A stretch of DNA of 64,000 nt from Nitrosomonas sp. (GCA_024282035.1 JAMWZR010000008.1:1-64000), one strand, 5' to 3'; shown: positions 48,564-60,197, counted from the stretch's first letter. Notes: generated from the letters alone by a model not told the origin. Made by a program: numbers and translations.

Positions 48564-50477
48564 TTACAGATGGTCATGCTGATGCTCATCGACAGGTTCG
48601 GATAACTGTGCAATTGTGGGTTCGGGGTGTTGTCCGAGCAAGTAGTAATCAAAAACCTTGCGGGCAATCGGTGCTGCGGTCGAACCGCCTGTACCGCTAT
48701 TTTCGACCAGCACAGCCAGTGCAATCTTGGGGTTATCCGCTGGGGCGTAAGCAATGAACATGGCATGATCCCGATGCCGCTCATTGATAGATTTCTCATT
48801 GTATCGCTCCCCCTGCTTGATACCGATCACTTGTGACGTGCCGGTTTTTCCGGCAAACGAGTAACCGGCATTGATACCGGCTTTTGCTGCCGTGCCGCCA
48901 GGACGAGTGACATCGACAAGAGCATTCTTGACGATTTCCAGATGACTGGGTTTCATGCTGACTTGGTAGAGCAATTTGGCAGGTACTTCCTCGGTATTGC
49001 CCGTTTTGCTGTTTTGAATTTGCTTGACTAGATGAGGCAGGTATGCTTTGCCATTGTTGGCGATGATCATGGTTGCGAATGCCAGCTGCAGTGGTGTGGT
49101 CAGATTGTATCCCTGTCCTATGGCAACCGATATGGTGTCTCCGGCATACCATTTCTGTTTGTATTGCTTCATTTTCCAGGCTGCCGAGGGCAGGAGTCCG
49201 GAAACTTCTCCTTCGATATCAATACCTGTTTTTTTGCCCAATCCGAACTGGCCAATGAAGTTGTGAATGTTGTCGATGCCAAGATCATTGGCTAGGCTGT
49301 AGTAATAAGTGTCACAGGAGACGACCAGGGAGCGGTGCAGGTTGACACGTCCATGTCCCCCGGGCTTCCAGTCGCGATAACGGCGATCCACTCCAGGTAA
49401 AGAAAAGAATCCCGGATCGCTCATGGTATATTCGGGCGAACGTTTTCCTAGTTCCAGTGCAGCCAGTGCCATGAATGGTTTGAATGTAGAACCCGGAGGA
49501 TAGACGCCGCGCAGCGCACGGTTGTTCAGGGGGCGATCGATAGAATTGTTGAGCAGATTCCAGTTTTCCTGATCGATGCCGCCAATGAACAAGTTGTTGT
49601 CATAACCCGGCTTGCTGACAAAAGCGAGAATTTCGCCGTTATTCGGATCCAGTGCCACGAGAGCACCACGAAAGTCGCCAAAAGCTCTCTCGGCCGCTTC
49701 CTGTAATCCCAAATCCAGAGTCAGGACCAGATTGTTACCCGGGGTGGGAGGAGTGCGCGACAAGACCCGGATGGAGCGACCAGCTGCATCCGTTTCCACC
49801 TCCTCAAAACCGGCGATACCGTGCAACTGTCTTTCGTAACTTTGCTCTATGCCGATTTTGCCGATATGTTGCGAGCCGCGATAGTTATTCAGTTCACCGT
49901 TGGATTCGAGTTGCTCCAGATCCTGGTCGTTGATACGGCTGATATAACCGACAACATGCGATACCCGCTCTTTTTCCGGATACTGCCGAAACACGCGAGC
50001 CTTGATCTCGATACCGGGGAAACGGTAGCGGTTAACGGCAAAACTGGCGATTTCCAAGTCGGTCAACCGGCTACGAATGGGTAAGCTCTTGAAGCGCTTG
50101 CTTTCCCGGAGCAATTTCTTGAAACGCTGGCGATCGGTGGGAGTGATCTCGATTAGCGTTGCCAGTTCATCGAGTGTGGCATCGAGATTCGGTACCTTAC
50201 TGGGTATCACTTCCAGTGTATACGCTGAATAATTCTGTGCCAGTGTTTTGCCGTGCCGATCAAAGATCAGGCCGCGATTGGGAACCAGTGGCAATATGGA
50301 AATCCGGTTGGCTTCCGCTAATGTATGGTAATGATCTTGCTGGGTGACCTGCAGATAGTAAAAACGGACATACAGAATCGAAAAGAACAGGATTACGAAT
50401 CCGCTACTGACTGCCAGGCGGATGCGAAATTTACGCAGTTCTTCAGGATGATTTCGTAGTTCGACCTTGTGATTCAT
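48564..50477 (-). CDS. mrdA: penicillin-binding protein 2
   Basis: 637 residues. Short cytoplasmic tail, one membrane segment (about 23-42), dimerisation domain, then transpeptidase with STFK (active Ser), SCD, and KTGTSQV. It cross-links elongation peptidoglycan and activates RodA. It overlaps mreD by 4 nt. Confidence 0.97.
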   Translation of the reverse strand: MNHKVELRNHPEELRKFRIRLAVSSGFVILFFSILYVRFYYLQVTQQDHYHTLAEANRISILPLVPNRGLIFDRHGKTLAQNYSAYTLEVIPSKVPNLDATLDELATLIEITPTDRQRFKKLLRESKRFKSLPIRSRLTDLEIASFAVNRYRFPGIEIKARVFRQYPEKERVSHVVGYISRINDQDLEQLESNGELNNYRGSQHIGKIGIEQSYERQLHGIAGFEEVETDAAGRSIRVLSRTPPTPGNNLVLTLDLGLQEAAERAFGDFRGALVALDPNNGEILAFVSKPGYDNNLFIGGIDQENWNLLNNSIDRPLNNRALRGVYPPGSTFKPFMALAALELGKRSPEYTMSDPGFFSLPGVDRRYRDWKPGGHGRVNLHRSLVVSCDTYYYSLANDLGIDNIHNFIGQFGLGKKTGIDIEGEVSGLLPSAAWKMKQYKQKWYAGDTISVAIGQGYNLTTPLQLAFATMIIANNGKAYLPHLVKQIQNSKTGNTEEVPAKLLYQVSMKPSHLEIVKNALVDVTRPGGTAAKAGINAGYSFAGKTGTSQVIGIKQGERYNEKSINERHRDHAMFIAYAPADNPKIALAVLVENSGTGGSTAAPIARKVFDYYLLGQHPEPTIAQLSEPVDEHQHDHL

Positions 50478-51043
50478 AGGGCATCGGGATCAGGTTTTTG
50501 TTTCAGCGGTATGCTGATCAGAACAGCAATGGGCGCCCAAAGCAGGATACCGGAGAGGGTAGCCGAAAAATAATGCCATCCAGGAAAATTGGAACCACCA
50601 GCCATGGCAACCAGAACAATGATAGCTTGCATGACAAACAGGATTAAACCGACTTGTGGAGCTTGTTGCATCAGGTTGAAGATGCGTAACCTACGTCCGA
50701 GAATCAACGCAAGGTAAACGGCAATGCAATAAGCCAGTGCATGTTGTCCGAAAATGCTGGTATTGCCGGCATCCATCATCAATCCCATGAGAAATGCAAT
50801 GCTCATGCCCATTTTGTGGGATTCATTGACGCACCAGTAAATTAACGTAATGGCAACGAAATCGGGACGGAAGATCAGAAATTCCTGTTGCAGCGGCAGC
50901 AGATTCAGTGTGAGTGCGATAATCAGGCTGAGCAGGATATACCCTGTGCTGGCCGGCAAGTAGATCTCTTCTCGAAAATAACCCTCTGTATCAGAGTGAT
51001 TGTCATTATTTACTTTGCGATTCAATTTTGACTGTCTCTGCAA
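50474..51043 (-). CDS. mreD: MreD rod-shape protein
   Basis: 189 residues with about five membrane segments. MreD pattern FRPDFVAITLIYWCVNESHKMGMSIAF and LMMDAGNTSIFGQHALAYC. The first in-frame ATG overlaps mreC by 38 bases; no later ATG precedes the first membrane segment, so the long overlap is probably real. Confidence 0.93.
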   Translation of the reverse strand: MQRQSKLNRKVNNDNHSDTEGYFREEIYLPASTGYILLSLIIALTLNLLPLQQEFLIFRPDFVAITLIYWCVNESHKMGMSIAFLMGLMMDAGNTSIFGQHALAYCIAVYLALILGRRLRIFNLMQQAPQVGLILFVMQAIIVLVAMAGGSNFPGWHYFSATLSGILLWAPIAVLISIPLKQKPDPDAL

Positions 51044-51896
51044 GTTCGTCCGTAGGAGGCGGTGTTAACGATAAAATCAGGACTTGGCGATTGCGATCGA
51101 CGCCGGCGATTGGTGTGCCGATGATATGTGCAAAATCATCAACAGGATCCCGCTCTATTTTATCAACCGTTGCAACTGGAATACCGGGGGGATAAATACC
51201 ACCAATTCCTGATGTGACTAACAGATCGCCGGGAATGATATCCGTATTGACGGACAAATAACGTAACAGTAGAGCGTCCTGCTTTCCCGTACCGGAAATG
51301 ACAGAGCGCAACCCGTTGCGGACTACTTGTACCGGAACCGAATGATTCTTGTCAATCAATAACGTGACTTCCGAAGACCAAGGATAAATACGCGTAATTT
51401 GTCCGACAATGCCCTGATCATCAATGACGGCCTGCCCCAGCTTGATGTCGTGCTGACTACCTTTGTTGAGCGTAATTTTATGATTGAATGGATCACGGGG
51501 CGTGTATAGGATTTCTGCCATCACAGCTTGGGTATGTGTGTCAGCCTCGATACCTTGCATGGCGCCCAGCAGCTTGCGCAATTGCACATTTTCCGCTTCC
51601 AGCGACTGTAATTTCAGTAATTTCTCCCGGTCTTCCTGGTATTGCTGTTTCAACCACTGATTTTCTTCAACGAGATAGAAACTGGCGATCAGTTTTTCGA
51701 TTTGATCATAAATGTTGGTCGGGATATAGGCAATTTTTTGTAGGGGAAAAATGACGATGCCGACAGCTTGGCGTAACTCCGGAAACCGCTTGAATCGCAA
51801 GTCTTCGGCGATAAGAATGCAAGCGAGCAGTGCGAATACGAACAGTCGCGCAAATGGACCGGGTCCATGCCGGAAAAACTGAGGATCAGCTGTCAT
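51006..51896 (-). CDS. mreC: MreC rod-shape protein
   Basis: 296 residues. N-terminal basic tail, one membrane segment (about 15-30), a coiled coil (about 66-100) and the beta-barrel domain with VMAEILYTPRDPFNHKITLNKGS and GGIYPPGIPVATV. It links MreB to PBP2-RodA in the periplasm. Confidence 0.95.
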   Translation of the reverse strand: MTADPQFFRHGPGPFARLFVFALLACILIAEDLRFKRFPELRQAVGIVIFPLQKIAYIPTNIYDQIEKLIASFYLVEENQWLKQQYQEDREKLLKLQSLEAENVQLRKLLGAMQGIEADTHTQAVMAEILYTPRDPFNHKITLNKGSQHDIKLGQAVIDDQGIVGQITRIYPWSSEVTLLIDKNHSVPVQVVRNGLRSVISGTGKQDALLLRYLSVNTDIIPGDLLVTSGIGGIYPPGIPVATVDKIERDPVDDFAHIIGTPIAGVDRNRQVLILSLTPPPTDELAETVKIESQSK

Positions 51897-51964
51897 GACT
51901 TCCAGTGTTGATTATTCTGGCAGTCCGTCATTCAAGGATTTGAAAAGTGAACTGCCGGATTGAC

Positions 51965-53152
<1,188 letters not shown>

Positions 53153-53157
53153 TTAAC

Positions 53158-53445
53158 ATGACTCTGACTGTCGATGATGTAAAACGTATTGCTGATCTCG
53201 CATACATTGAAATTAATGAAGATGAAGCCCATGCTGCGTTGACCCAGCTTTCGGGGATCTTTGGTCTGATTGAATCCATGCAAGCTGTAGATGCATCGAA
53301 TGTCGAACCCATGTCACATGCCCAGAGTGTGACGCAGCGCTTGCGCGAGGATACGGTCACCGAAATGGATCAACGCGAACTGTTTCAATCCATTGCACCT
53401 GACGTAGAAGCCGGGTTATATCTGGTTCCCAAAGTTATCGAATGA
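53158..53445 (+). CDS. gatC: Asp/Glu-tRNA amidotransferase subunit C
   Basis: 95 residues. The family pattern [17 protein letters not shown] and [16 protein letters not shown] is clear. It stabilises GatA in the GatCAB complex, which amidates Glu-tRNA(Gln) and Asp-tRNA(Asn). It heads the gatCAB operon and is divergent from mreB; the 134-bp gap holds both promoters. Confidence 0.97.
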   Translation: MTLTVDDVKRIADLAYIEINEDEAHAALTQLSGIFGLIESMQAVDASNVEPMSHAQSVTQRLREDTVTEMDQRELFQSIAPDVEAGLYLVPKVIE

Positions 53446-53530
53446 TGGTCGTGGATAATCGGAACGTTTCTGTTCAGACGAGCATCTGTTAAACCTTGTT
53501 TTAAGCGAATTCTATCTTTTTTCATAAATC

Positions 53531-54979
53531 ATGCTAAATGCCAGCCTCAAGCAGTTGTCCGCTCAACTTGCTCAGAAAAAAATTTCCAGTGTCGAGCTGA
53601 CGACAGAATGCCTCGATCGCATCAAGCGCCTGAACCCTGAGTACAATGCCTTCATCACGGTGAACGAGGAAATGAGTCTGGCACAGGCACAAGCAGCGGA
53701 TGCCATGATTGCTTCCGGCCAATCTGGACCGTTGACCGGCATTCCGGTGGCGCAAAAGGATATTTTTTGTGCCAAAGGCTGGTTGACCACATGTGGATCA
53801 AAAATGTTGTCGAATTTTGTGTCACCTTACGATGCAGGCGTCATCGAACGTTTCAATGCAGCGGGAGCAGTCAATATCGGCAAGACCAACATGGACGAGT
53901 TCGCCATGGGATCGAGTAATGAAACCTCGTATTTTGGTTTCGTTAGAAACCCTTGGGATATCAACGCCGTACCGGGGGGCAGTTCAGGTGGTGCGGCTTG
54001 CGCCGTTGCAGCCCGCTTGGCACCGGCCGCCACCGGTACTGACACGGGTGGTTCCATCCGGCAACCTGCTGCATTGTGTGGCATTTCAGGAATCAAACCC
54101 ACTTACGGTCTGGTATCGCGATATGGCATGATCGCTTTTGCATCCAGCCTGGATCAAGGTGGACCAATGGCTAAATCGGCTGAAGACCTGGCGATGCTGC
54201 TGAATGTCATGGTGGGTTTCGATGTACGTGATTCCACAAGCCTGCAGCGCGATGTGGAAGATTATGCTGGTGAACTGCAGAAGCCGTTGCACGGTTTGCG
54301 TATCGGCTTGCCGAAGGAATACTTTGCTGCCGGAATGAGTAGCGAGGTTGAACTGGCAGTGACCAACGCCCTGGAAGAATTTCGCAAACTGGGTGCTCAG
54401 ACGATTGAAGTATCGCTGCCAAATGTGCCCTTATCGATTCCTGTCTATTATGTGCTGGCGCCAGCGGAGGCCTCGAGTAACTTGTCGCGTTTCGATGGAG
54501 TGCGCTATGGCCATCGTGCCGAATCCTATACCGATCTGGCAGATATGTACCGTAAATCCCGAGCGCAAGGTTTTGGTGCCGAGGTCAAGCGCCGAATCCT
54601 GATCGGTACGTATGTGTTGTCTCACGGATACTATGATGCGTATTACATCAAGGCGCAGAAACTGCGGCGGCTGATCGCACAGGATTTTGCCGATGCCTAT
54701 CAACAATGTGATGTCATCATGGGACCCACGACACCTACTGTTGCATTCAATCTGGGAGAAAAGAGTGGTGATCCGATCCAAATGTATCTGTCGGATATCT
54801 ACACCAGTGCGGCCAATCTGACCGGAATGCCAGCGATGTCGATTCCGGTGGGATTCGGTGAGAAAAAGAGACCTATCGGCCTGCATCTCATCGGTAATTA
54901 TTTTAGGGAAGCACAATTATTGAATATTGCCCATCAGTATCAGCAGGTCACTGACTGGCATGTGCAATCGCCAGTCTGA
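53531..54979 (+). CDS. gatA: Asp/Glu-tRNA amidotransferase subunit A
   Basis: 482 residues, amidase-signature family. Catalytic Lys in [12 protein letters not shown], cis-Ser and nucleophile Ser in [33 protein letters not shown]-type region (about 150-180). It releases ammonia from glutamine and channels it to GatB. It follows gatC after 85 bases. Confidence 0.98.
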   Translation: MLNASLKQLSAQLAQKKISSVELTTECLDRIKRLNPEYNAFITVNEEMSLAQAQAADAMIASGQSGPLTGIPVAQKDIFCAKGWLTTCGSKMLSNFVSPYDAGVIERFNAAGAVNIGKTNMDEFAMGSSNETSYFGFVRNPWDINAVPGGSSGGAACAVAARLAPAATGTDTGGSIRQPAALCGISGIKPTYGLVSRYGMIAFASSLDQGGPMAKSAEDLAMLLNVMVGFDVRDSTSLQRDVEDYAGELQKPLHGLRIGLPKEYFAAGMSSEVELAVTNALEEFRKLGAQTIEVSLPNVPLSIPVYYVLAPAEASSNLSRFDGVRYGHRAESYTDLADMYRKSRAQGFGAEVKRRILIGTYVLSHGYYDAYYIKAQKLRRLIAQDFADAYQQCDVIMGPTTPTVAFNLGEKSGDPIQMYLSDIYTSAANLTGMPAMSIPVGFGEKKRPIGLHLIGNYFREAQLLNIAHQYQQVTDWHVQSPV

Positions 54980-55025
54980 GTTTGTTTGTTATCGTGAAAC
55001 CCAATTTATAGCCGGAAATCAAATC

Positions 55026-56465
55026 ATGCAGTGGGAAATTGTCATTGGTCTGGAAGTGCATGCTCAACTTTCAACACGATCCAAAATTTTTTCAGGGGCT
55101 TCAACAGCCTATGGTGCGCCACCCAATACTCAGGCGTGTGTTATCGATCTGGCATTACCTGGTGTACTGCCGGTATTGAACAAAGGTGCGGTGGAACGCG
55201 CCATCCGCTTTGGATTGTCGGTTGGAGCAGCCATCAATTCACCATCCATTTTTGCACGCAAAAATTATTTTTATCCGGATTTACCAAAAGGTTATCAGAT
55301 CAGTCAGTATGAGTTGCCGGTGGTGCAGGGTGGAACCATCCAGATTCAAACAGAAAGTGGAGAGAAAATAATCCGGTTGACGCGTGCGCATCTGGAAGAA
55401 GATGCCGGCAAATCATTGCATGAGGATTTCCATGGTATGAGCGGTATCGATCTGAATCGCGCAGGCACGCCGCTGTTAGAAATAGTGTCCGAACCCGATA
55501 TACGTAGCAGTGCCGAAGCCGTGGCTTATGCCAAGACATTACATACGCTGGTACGCTGGATTGGGATTTGTGATGGCAACATGCAGGAAGGATCGTTTCG
55601 TTGTGATGCTAATGTTTCGGTGCGCCCCAAAGGTACGGAGAAACTCGGTACACGATGCGAAATCAAAAATCTCAATTCATTTCGTTTTCTGGAGAAAGCT
55701 ATTGATTTCGAAGTGGGCCGGCAAGTCGAGATTCTGGAAGATGGTGGAGTAATTCGTCAGGAGACCCGTTTGTACGATGCCAATCGGGACGAAACGCGCA
55801 CCATGCGAACCAAAGAAGATGCCAACGATTACCGCTATTTTCCCGATCCGGATTTATTACCGTTGGAAATTTCTCCAGCATGGATAGAGCAGATTGGACA
55901 AACATTGCCGGAATTACCTCGTGCTCGCCAGCAGCGTTACATGGCCGAATTTGCGCTGTCGCAGTACGATGCGTCGGTACTGACCGCTTCACGCGAAACC
56001 GCCGATTTTTTTGAAGCAACGGTCAGACATTTGCCAGGTCATGGAAAATTGTGTGCCAACTGGATCATGGGAGAAATCAGTGGGCAATTGAACAAGGATG
56101 GTATCGAGGTTGGTTCCTGCCCGATCGGTCCGGACCGGCTAGCGACTCTGCTGGCACGGATTGTCGATGAAACCATTTCAGGTAAGGCGGCTAAAACGAT
56201 ATTTGACAGTCTGTGGAAGGGTGAGTCTGGACAGGATGTCGATATCATTATCGCCGAGAAAGGGCTGAAACAGATCACCGACGATGGTGCTCTTGAAACT
56301 CTGGTCGATCAGGTGCTGGCAGCCAACCCACAACAGGTTGCCGATTATCGTGGTGGTAAGGAGAAGGCTTTCAACTCACTGATTGGTCAGATCATGAAGG
56401 CCACACAAGGTAAGGCAAATCCTGCGCAAGTAAATGCCATGCTCAAAAGAAAGCTGGAAGCCTGA
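55026..56465 (+). CDS. gatB: Asp/Glu-tRNA amidotransferase subunit B
   Basis: 479 residues from [15 protein letters not shown], the standard N-terminus; a longer in-frame start would overlap gatA and is rejected. Kinase-like catalytic domain ([28 protein letters not shown]-type segment seen as [15 protein letters not shown]) and the C-terminal YqeY-like tail ending [11 protein letters not shown]. It starts 46 bases after gatA. Confidence 0.98.
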   Translation: MQWEIVIGLEVHAQLSTRSKIFSGASTAYGAPPNTQACVIDLALPGVLPVLNKGAVERAIRFGLSVGAAINSPSIFARKNYFYPDLPKGYQISQYELPVVQGGTIQIQTESGEKIIRLTRAHLEEDAGKSLHEDFHGMSGIDLNRAGTPLLEIVSEPDIRSSAEAVAYAKTLHTLVRWIGICDGNMQEGSFRCDANVSVRPKGTEKLGTRCEIKNLNSFRFLEKAIDFEVGRQVEILEDGGVIRQETRLYDANRDETRTMRTKEDANDYRYFPDPDLLPLEISPAWIEQIGQTLPELPRARQQRYMAEFALSQYDASVLTASRETADFFEATVRHLPGHGKLCANWIMGEISGQLNKDGIEVGSCPIGPDRLATLLARIVDETISGKAAKTIFDSLWKGESGQDVDIIIAEKGLKQITDDGALETLVDQVLAANPQQVADYRGGKEKAFNSLIGQIMKATQGKANPAQVNAMLKRKLEA

Positions 56466-56888
56466 TTGACCGGTCTTCTGAACAGAATAAAACGAGGTTG
56501 TTTTTTCCTATCCAGCCGGTCTATGGATGTGAAAAGGAGAAGGTTCGCAATATCAGGTGCATCATTTTTTTATCGTGTCATATTTCCGTAGTTTCTTCCG
56601 AGGCAACTATCCGTTAGGATTTTGCGTTCAATCAACATACTGAATCCATCACCCCGTAATATATCTCCAGTCGTACACCCGCTTTAAAATGAGTTGACCG
56701 TTTTGTCAGTGGCAAATGTCACAGCAATGCTAAGTGCATGTGCTGATAATGGAATGTCACGAGTCTGGCAAGGCATTGTGGTGGCGAGACGCGCATTTTC
56801 TGGGAAGATCAATTATCTGGTATGCGACCAATGAAAAAAGGTTATTCAGGGTAAATCAATACAATATGGATTTTTGCGAGCTTTTACC
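56466..56888. other. intergenic region between gatB and a LuxR-type regulator
   Basis: About 420 bases. No ORF with a ribosome binding site and no clear terminator; GTGGCAAATGTCAC at 56708-56721 resembles the first block of the duplicated element further right but is shorter and may be chance. Confidence 0.45.
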
Positions 56889-58028
56889 ATGCAATATGAC
56901 TTAGAAAAAGTAAATGCACTGATCGCTCAAATTTATGACGCCGCTCTGGATGACGCGCAGTGGCCTGTTGTAGTGCAGGGACTTGCACGCCTTCTCAAGG
57001 CTGAAGACAGTATTTTGTTTGGTTCACCTGAAAACACCAGTAATCAGATGATTGTGCTGTCCCCATTGCTTCATGCCGGCATTGATGCCGCAAAAGCGTA
57101 TGAAGCTTACTACTGGAAACATGATATTTGGCGGGCTGGCGCCACACAACATCAGTTAGATTATAGTGGCGCCATTTTTCACGGAGACCAGTTTATTGAT
57201 CGACGTTCATTCAAGGATACCGAGATCTATTGTGATTTTTTTAAACCTATGATGAATGGAACCGGGGTCGTTCTGACCTCGATTATCGAAGAGTCTGCGC
57301 AACAGCACCCCAATCCGGTTGTACTCAGTTTTTATAAATCATTCTCGGCTGAACCGTTCAATCGACAGGATGAAGATTTGATCCGGCATTTGATGCCACA
57401 TTTTCAACGTTCGCTACTGATTCGCCGCAAAATGATGGAAGAAAAGCTGAGGCGTCAGTTGATGGAACAAGCTTTTGATCAGGGTAAGGATGCTACTCTT
57501 CTTCTGGATGAAGCATGTAGGGTATTGTTTGCTAACCGAAAAGCCGAGTCAATGCTGAGCTGGGGCAATCTGACCATCAAGCAAAATCAGTTATTCAGTC
57601 ATGATTCGACCGAAAATAGCGCGCTCAAAGTTGCTTTACATAGTGCGATGAGAGGTGTTGGTGGTGTACAGAAATTTGATCACTTTTCCTCTTCTGCCAC
57701 TCGAATCGCATTATTTTCGCCTATTAAAGCCATACAAGGAGAGCAATCAAACGCGGCAGCAAGGATTATGGTGATCATTACCGAAATTGGTCAGTGTAAG
57801 AATAGCGAGCTTGCGAGTTTTGCTAGGCTGTATGGATTGACGAATGCAGAGACGCGTGTCCTTGAGCAATTGTTGCAACAACAGGATACTCGCGAAATAT
57901 CCAGCATATTGAAGATCAGTATCAATACGTTACGCTCTCACCTCAAGGCGTTGTTTGCAAAAACACATACCAAGAATCAACGTGATCTGGTCAATTTCTG
58001 TCGATCGCATCCCACGATTAATTTTTGA
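56889..58028 (+). CDS. LuxR-type transcriptional regulator, N-terminal sensor-like domain
   Basis: 379 residues from MQYDLEKVNAL; I prefer this ATG over an in-frame TTG five codons upstream. Residues 1-250 form a GAF/PAS-like part (IAQIYDAALDDAQWPVVVQGLARLL, DGTLLLDEACRVLFANRKAESML-type segment as ATLLLDEACRVLFANRKAE). The C-terminal helix-turn-helix (about 310-370) has LTNAETRVLEQLLQQQDTREISSIL and SINTLRSHLKALFAKTHT. It lacks a receiver, so it probably senses a ligand directly. Function unknown. Confidence 0.8.
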   Translation: MQYDLEKVNALIAQIYDAALDDAQWPVVVQGLARLLKAEDSILFGSPENTSNQMIVLSPLLHAGIDAAKAYEAYYWKHDIWRAGATQHQLDYSGAIFHGDQFIDRRSFKDTEIYCDFFKPMMNGTGVVLTSIIEESAQQHPNPVVLSFYKSFSAEPFNRQDEDLIRHLMPHFQRSLLIRRKMMEEKLRRQLMEQAFDQGKDATLLLDEACRVLFANRKAESMLSWGNLTIKQNQLFSHDSTENSALKVALHSAMRGVGGVQKFDHFSSSATRIALFSPIKAIQGEQSNAAARIMVIITEIGQCKNSELASFARLYGLTNAETRVLEQLLQQQDTREISSILKISINTLRSHLKALFAKTHTKNQRDLVNFCRSHPTINF

Positions 58029-58446
58029 GGTTTTTTAATATGGGAGCAAGTAAGGAAGTAGAAATGTATCTCACCCATATAGATGATGTTCTGAAAAGAT
58101 AGATCTGTAATCATGATAAGTATGCATAAATGAAATACTCTTAATACATTGAATTTATGTAGGTAGAGTGTATTTCCTTAAGTTTTGGACTGAGAAGAAA
58201 TGGACAGTTTGCAGCGATACTTTAAGTTTGTATTTGAGTGTTGTTGAAACAAAAATTGAGTTGATTAGTGATAGAGAGTGTGAGTTAGCATGCTATATAA
58301 AGAACAGATTGAGATAGAGTGTTCAGAAATTTTCTGCCGATCCTTCTATAGGGAGAGAGCTAATCGCATACGCTGAAACAGTCGCCAGAACTCATGATCC
58401 TATGTTCGTTGTCGTTAGATGAAGGATCAAAATTAGGGGGCACATA
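58029..58446. other. intergenic region before the orphan response regulators
   Basis: About 420 AT-rich bases. A 20-codon ORF at 58040-58102 has no good ribosome binding site and I do not call it. TTAGATGAAGGATCAA just before the next gene is echoed by CTAGATGAAGGCTCAA before its paralogue, so the two leaders share ancestry. Confidence 0.5.
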
Positions 58447-59127
58447 ATGAAATCAAGCAATACAAAGATAAATATTCTGGTGGCTGAAAGTATAGAGTTG
58501 GTCCGTATCGGATTGCGGTCTCTATTCAGTGAACACGCATCGTTTCATCTGGTTGCTGAAACAGCTTATATGATGGAGCTGCTTAATCTGGCCAAATTAC
58601 ATAAACCGGATGTCGTAATCTTAGATTTGCAATTGAGCGATGGCAACAATGTTGCAGAATCGATTGCTCGGCTGACGTATGCAAGTCCTGGTAGCAGGGT
58701 GCTAGCTTTCTCACAGAATAATTCTGAAAACGCCTATTTGCAGGCATTGCATTCCGGGGCTGCTGGGATCATTAGTAAAGGACATTCCTGTAAGATGATA
58801 CTCAAGGCGATTAATGCCATTGCATCGGATGAAGGTTGGTTTGATCGTCCGATGGTTCGGTCGACAAGAGTGTCGAATAGAGTTCACAATAAACTGGTCA
58901 GTGTACAAAATGATGATGTGTTAATTGATTCTTCAAAATTGAGCAACTGTGAACGCCGCGTTGCTGGCCTAGCAAGTCAAGGGTTGTCCGCAAAGGAAAT
59001 TGGCGCAAGGCTATTGATATCAGAAAAGACGGTGCGTAACCAATTATCTGTAATATATAAAAAAATGGGTGTTAAGAAACAAGTGGAACTGTGCCTGAAG
59101 GCTCATGAATACAAATATTTTCAGTGA
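58447..59127 (+). CDS. NarL-like response regulator with altered acidic pocket (paralogue 1)
   Basis: 226 residues. Receiver (about 8-125) and LuxR-type helix-turn-helix (about 160-215, LSAKEIGARLLISEKTVRNQL). The phospho-acceptor Asp60 (VVILDLQLSDG), Ser89 and Lys111 are present, but the metal-binding acidic pair is reduced to E14-S15 (LVAESIELV instead of ADDH). It may be phosphorylated poorly or act without phosphorylation. No kinase is adjacent. It is about half identical by eye to the next gene, clearly a tandem duplication. Confidence 0.88.
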   Translation: MKSSNTKINILVAESIELVRIGLRSLFSEHASFHLVAETAYMMELLNLAKLHKPDVVILDLQLSDGNNVAESIARLTYASPGSRVLAFSQNNSENAYLQALHSGAAGIISKGHSCKMILKAINAIASDEGWFDRPMVRSTRVSNRVHNKLVSVQNDDVLIDSSKLSNCERRVAGLASQGLSAKEIGARLLISEKTVRNQLSVIYKKMGVKKQVELCLKAHEYKYFQ

Positions 59128-59180
59128 AGAATAAATTCGGGATATTTTGTCTGAAAAAAACTAAAAAAGACCACAATGCT

Positions 59181-59258
59181 GGGACAAATGCCATCTATTC
59201 TATCAAATCCCAATTTGATAAAATCAAAAGCCAAATAAATTAGATAGATAGTGGCGAC
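59181..59258 (+). promoter_or_regulatory. duplicated upstream element, copy 1 (before response regulator 2)
   Basis: GGGACAAATG-C-CATCTATT, 14 variable bases, TTTGATAAAAT, then TAGATAG and GG-GA. Copy 2 at 60121 has the same blocks at the same spacing (33 bases from first block to TTTGATAAAAT). TTTGATAAAAT could be a -10 region with the first block as an activator site. ATCTA and TAGAT are inverted repeats of each other. It lies between the two regulator genes. Confidence 0.75.
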
Positions 59259-59381
59259 TCTGGTTTCTTCCGTGTTGTTGCGAGTCTTTAGAAATAAAAA
59301 TAACAACGGCTAGATGAAGGCTCAAGCGCTTGCTCCAAGTCTCCTGATTTTGGCCATAGGACTGATGTCCATTGCCCAAAT

Positions 59382-60110
59382 ATGGTTGAACGATCTCAAA
59401 ACAAAATTCGTATTTTGGTTGCGGAAAGCTTCGAACTGGTTCGTATCGGATTACGTTCCTTGTTTGAAAATCATGCTTCCATCCGGCTTGTCGCTGATAC
59501 CAGTTGTATTGAAGAGCTCATCAATCTGACTCTACAGCACAAACCGGATGTGATTCTGGTCGATCTGCAATTAAACAATGGTAATTGTGTTGGCCATATT
59601 TCCAAATTACTGAACGCCTGCCCGCAAAGTAAAGTTCTGGCTTTCTCACACCAGAATAATGAAACTATCTATCTACAAACTTTTCGTGCCGGTGCAGTAG
59701 GTATTATTAGTAAGCATCATTCTTCTGAATTGTTGTTAAAAGCCATCTATGCCATTCATGCTGGTCAGGTTTGGTATGACCGACATATTACCAAGCTGTT
59801 GTGGCAAGCCCAATTTGATCATCACCCGGCACAGGTTGAAGCGTTGCCTGACGCACAATCCATACCGCAACCTAAATTGAGTGATAGTGAGCGCCATATT
59901 GCTTTTTTGGCATGCAGAGGGCTTTCAGCCAAGCAAATTAGTACACAATTATTTGTAACGGAAAAGACAGTCAGAAATCAGTTGTCTGTAATTTATAAAA
60001 AGATTGGTGTAAAGAAACAAATCGAATTGTGCTTGAAAGCACCACTCTATAACTACTTCAGGGATTCCTACAATACCGGGATGTTTAACCCGGAAGATTC
60101 CGAGAAATAG
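59382..60110 (+). CDS. NarL-like response regulator with altered acidic pocket (paralogue 2)
   Basis: 242 residues. Same design as its neighbour: receiver with E15-S16 in place of the acidic pair, Asp61, Ser89 and Lys111 retained, helix-turn-helix with LSAKQISTQLFVTEKTVRNQL. It has a longer linker (about 140-165, HHPAQVEALPDAQSIPQPK) and a 20-residue C-terminal tail. The start lacks a strong ribosome binding site. It sits just before the multicopper oxidase locus, and its own upstream element is repeated in front of that locus, so the locus is a likely target or co-regulated set. Confidence 0.87.
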   Translation: MVERSQNKIRILVAESFELVRIGLRSLFENHASIRLVADTSCIEELINLTLQHKPDVILVDLQLNNGNCVGHISKLLNACPQSKVLAFSHQNNETIYLQTFRAGAVGIISKHHSSELLLKAIYAIHAGQVWYDRHITKLLWQAQFDHHPAQVEALPDAQSIPQPKLSDSERHIAFLACRGLSAKQISTQLFVTEKTVRNQLSVIYKKIGVKKQIELCLKAPLYNYFRDSYNTGMFNPEDSEK

Positions 60111-60120
60111 CTTCACTTCG

Positions 60121-60197
60121 GGGACAAATGACATCTATTTCCCCATAATCCCCTTTGATAAAATATTTTATCGCTAATTGAAGTAGATAGCGGTGAA
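60121..60197 (+). promoter_or_regulatory. duplicated upstream element, copy 2 (before multicopper oxidase genes)
   Basis: GGGACAAATG-A-CATCTATT, 14 variable bases, TTTGATAAAAT, TAGATAG and GG-GA. The first block and TTTGATAAAAT match copy 1 in 29 of 30 conserved positions, while the 14 bases between them differ in most positions. Begins 10 bases after the response regulator stop and 163 bases before the leader ORF. Confidence 0.75.

Noticed and set aside
54927-55025. Extended N-terminus of GatB
   Set aside because: It overlaps gatA and is not part of the family, which starts at [12 protein letters not shown].
56708-56721. Third copy of the GGGACAAATG element (GTGGCAAATGTCAC)
   Set aside because: Shares only a short core and lacks the TTTGATAAAAT block at the right distance.
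58040-58102. 20-codon ORF just after the LuxR-type gene
   Set aside because: No convincing ribosome binding site and no recognisable sequence.
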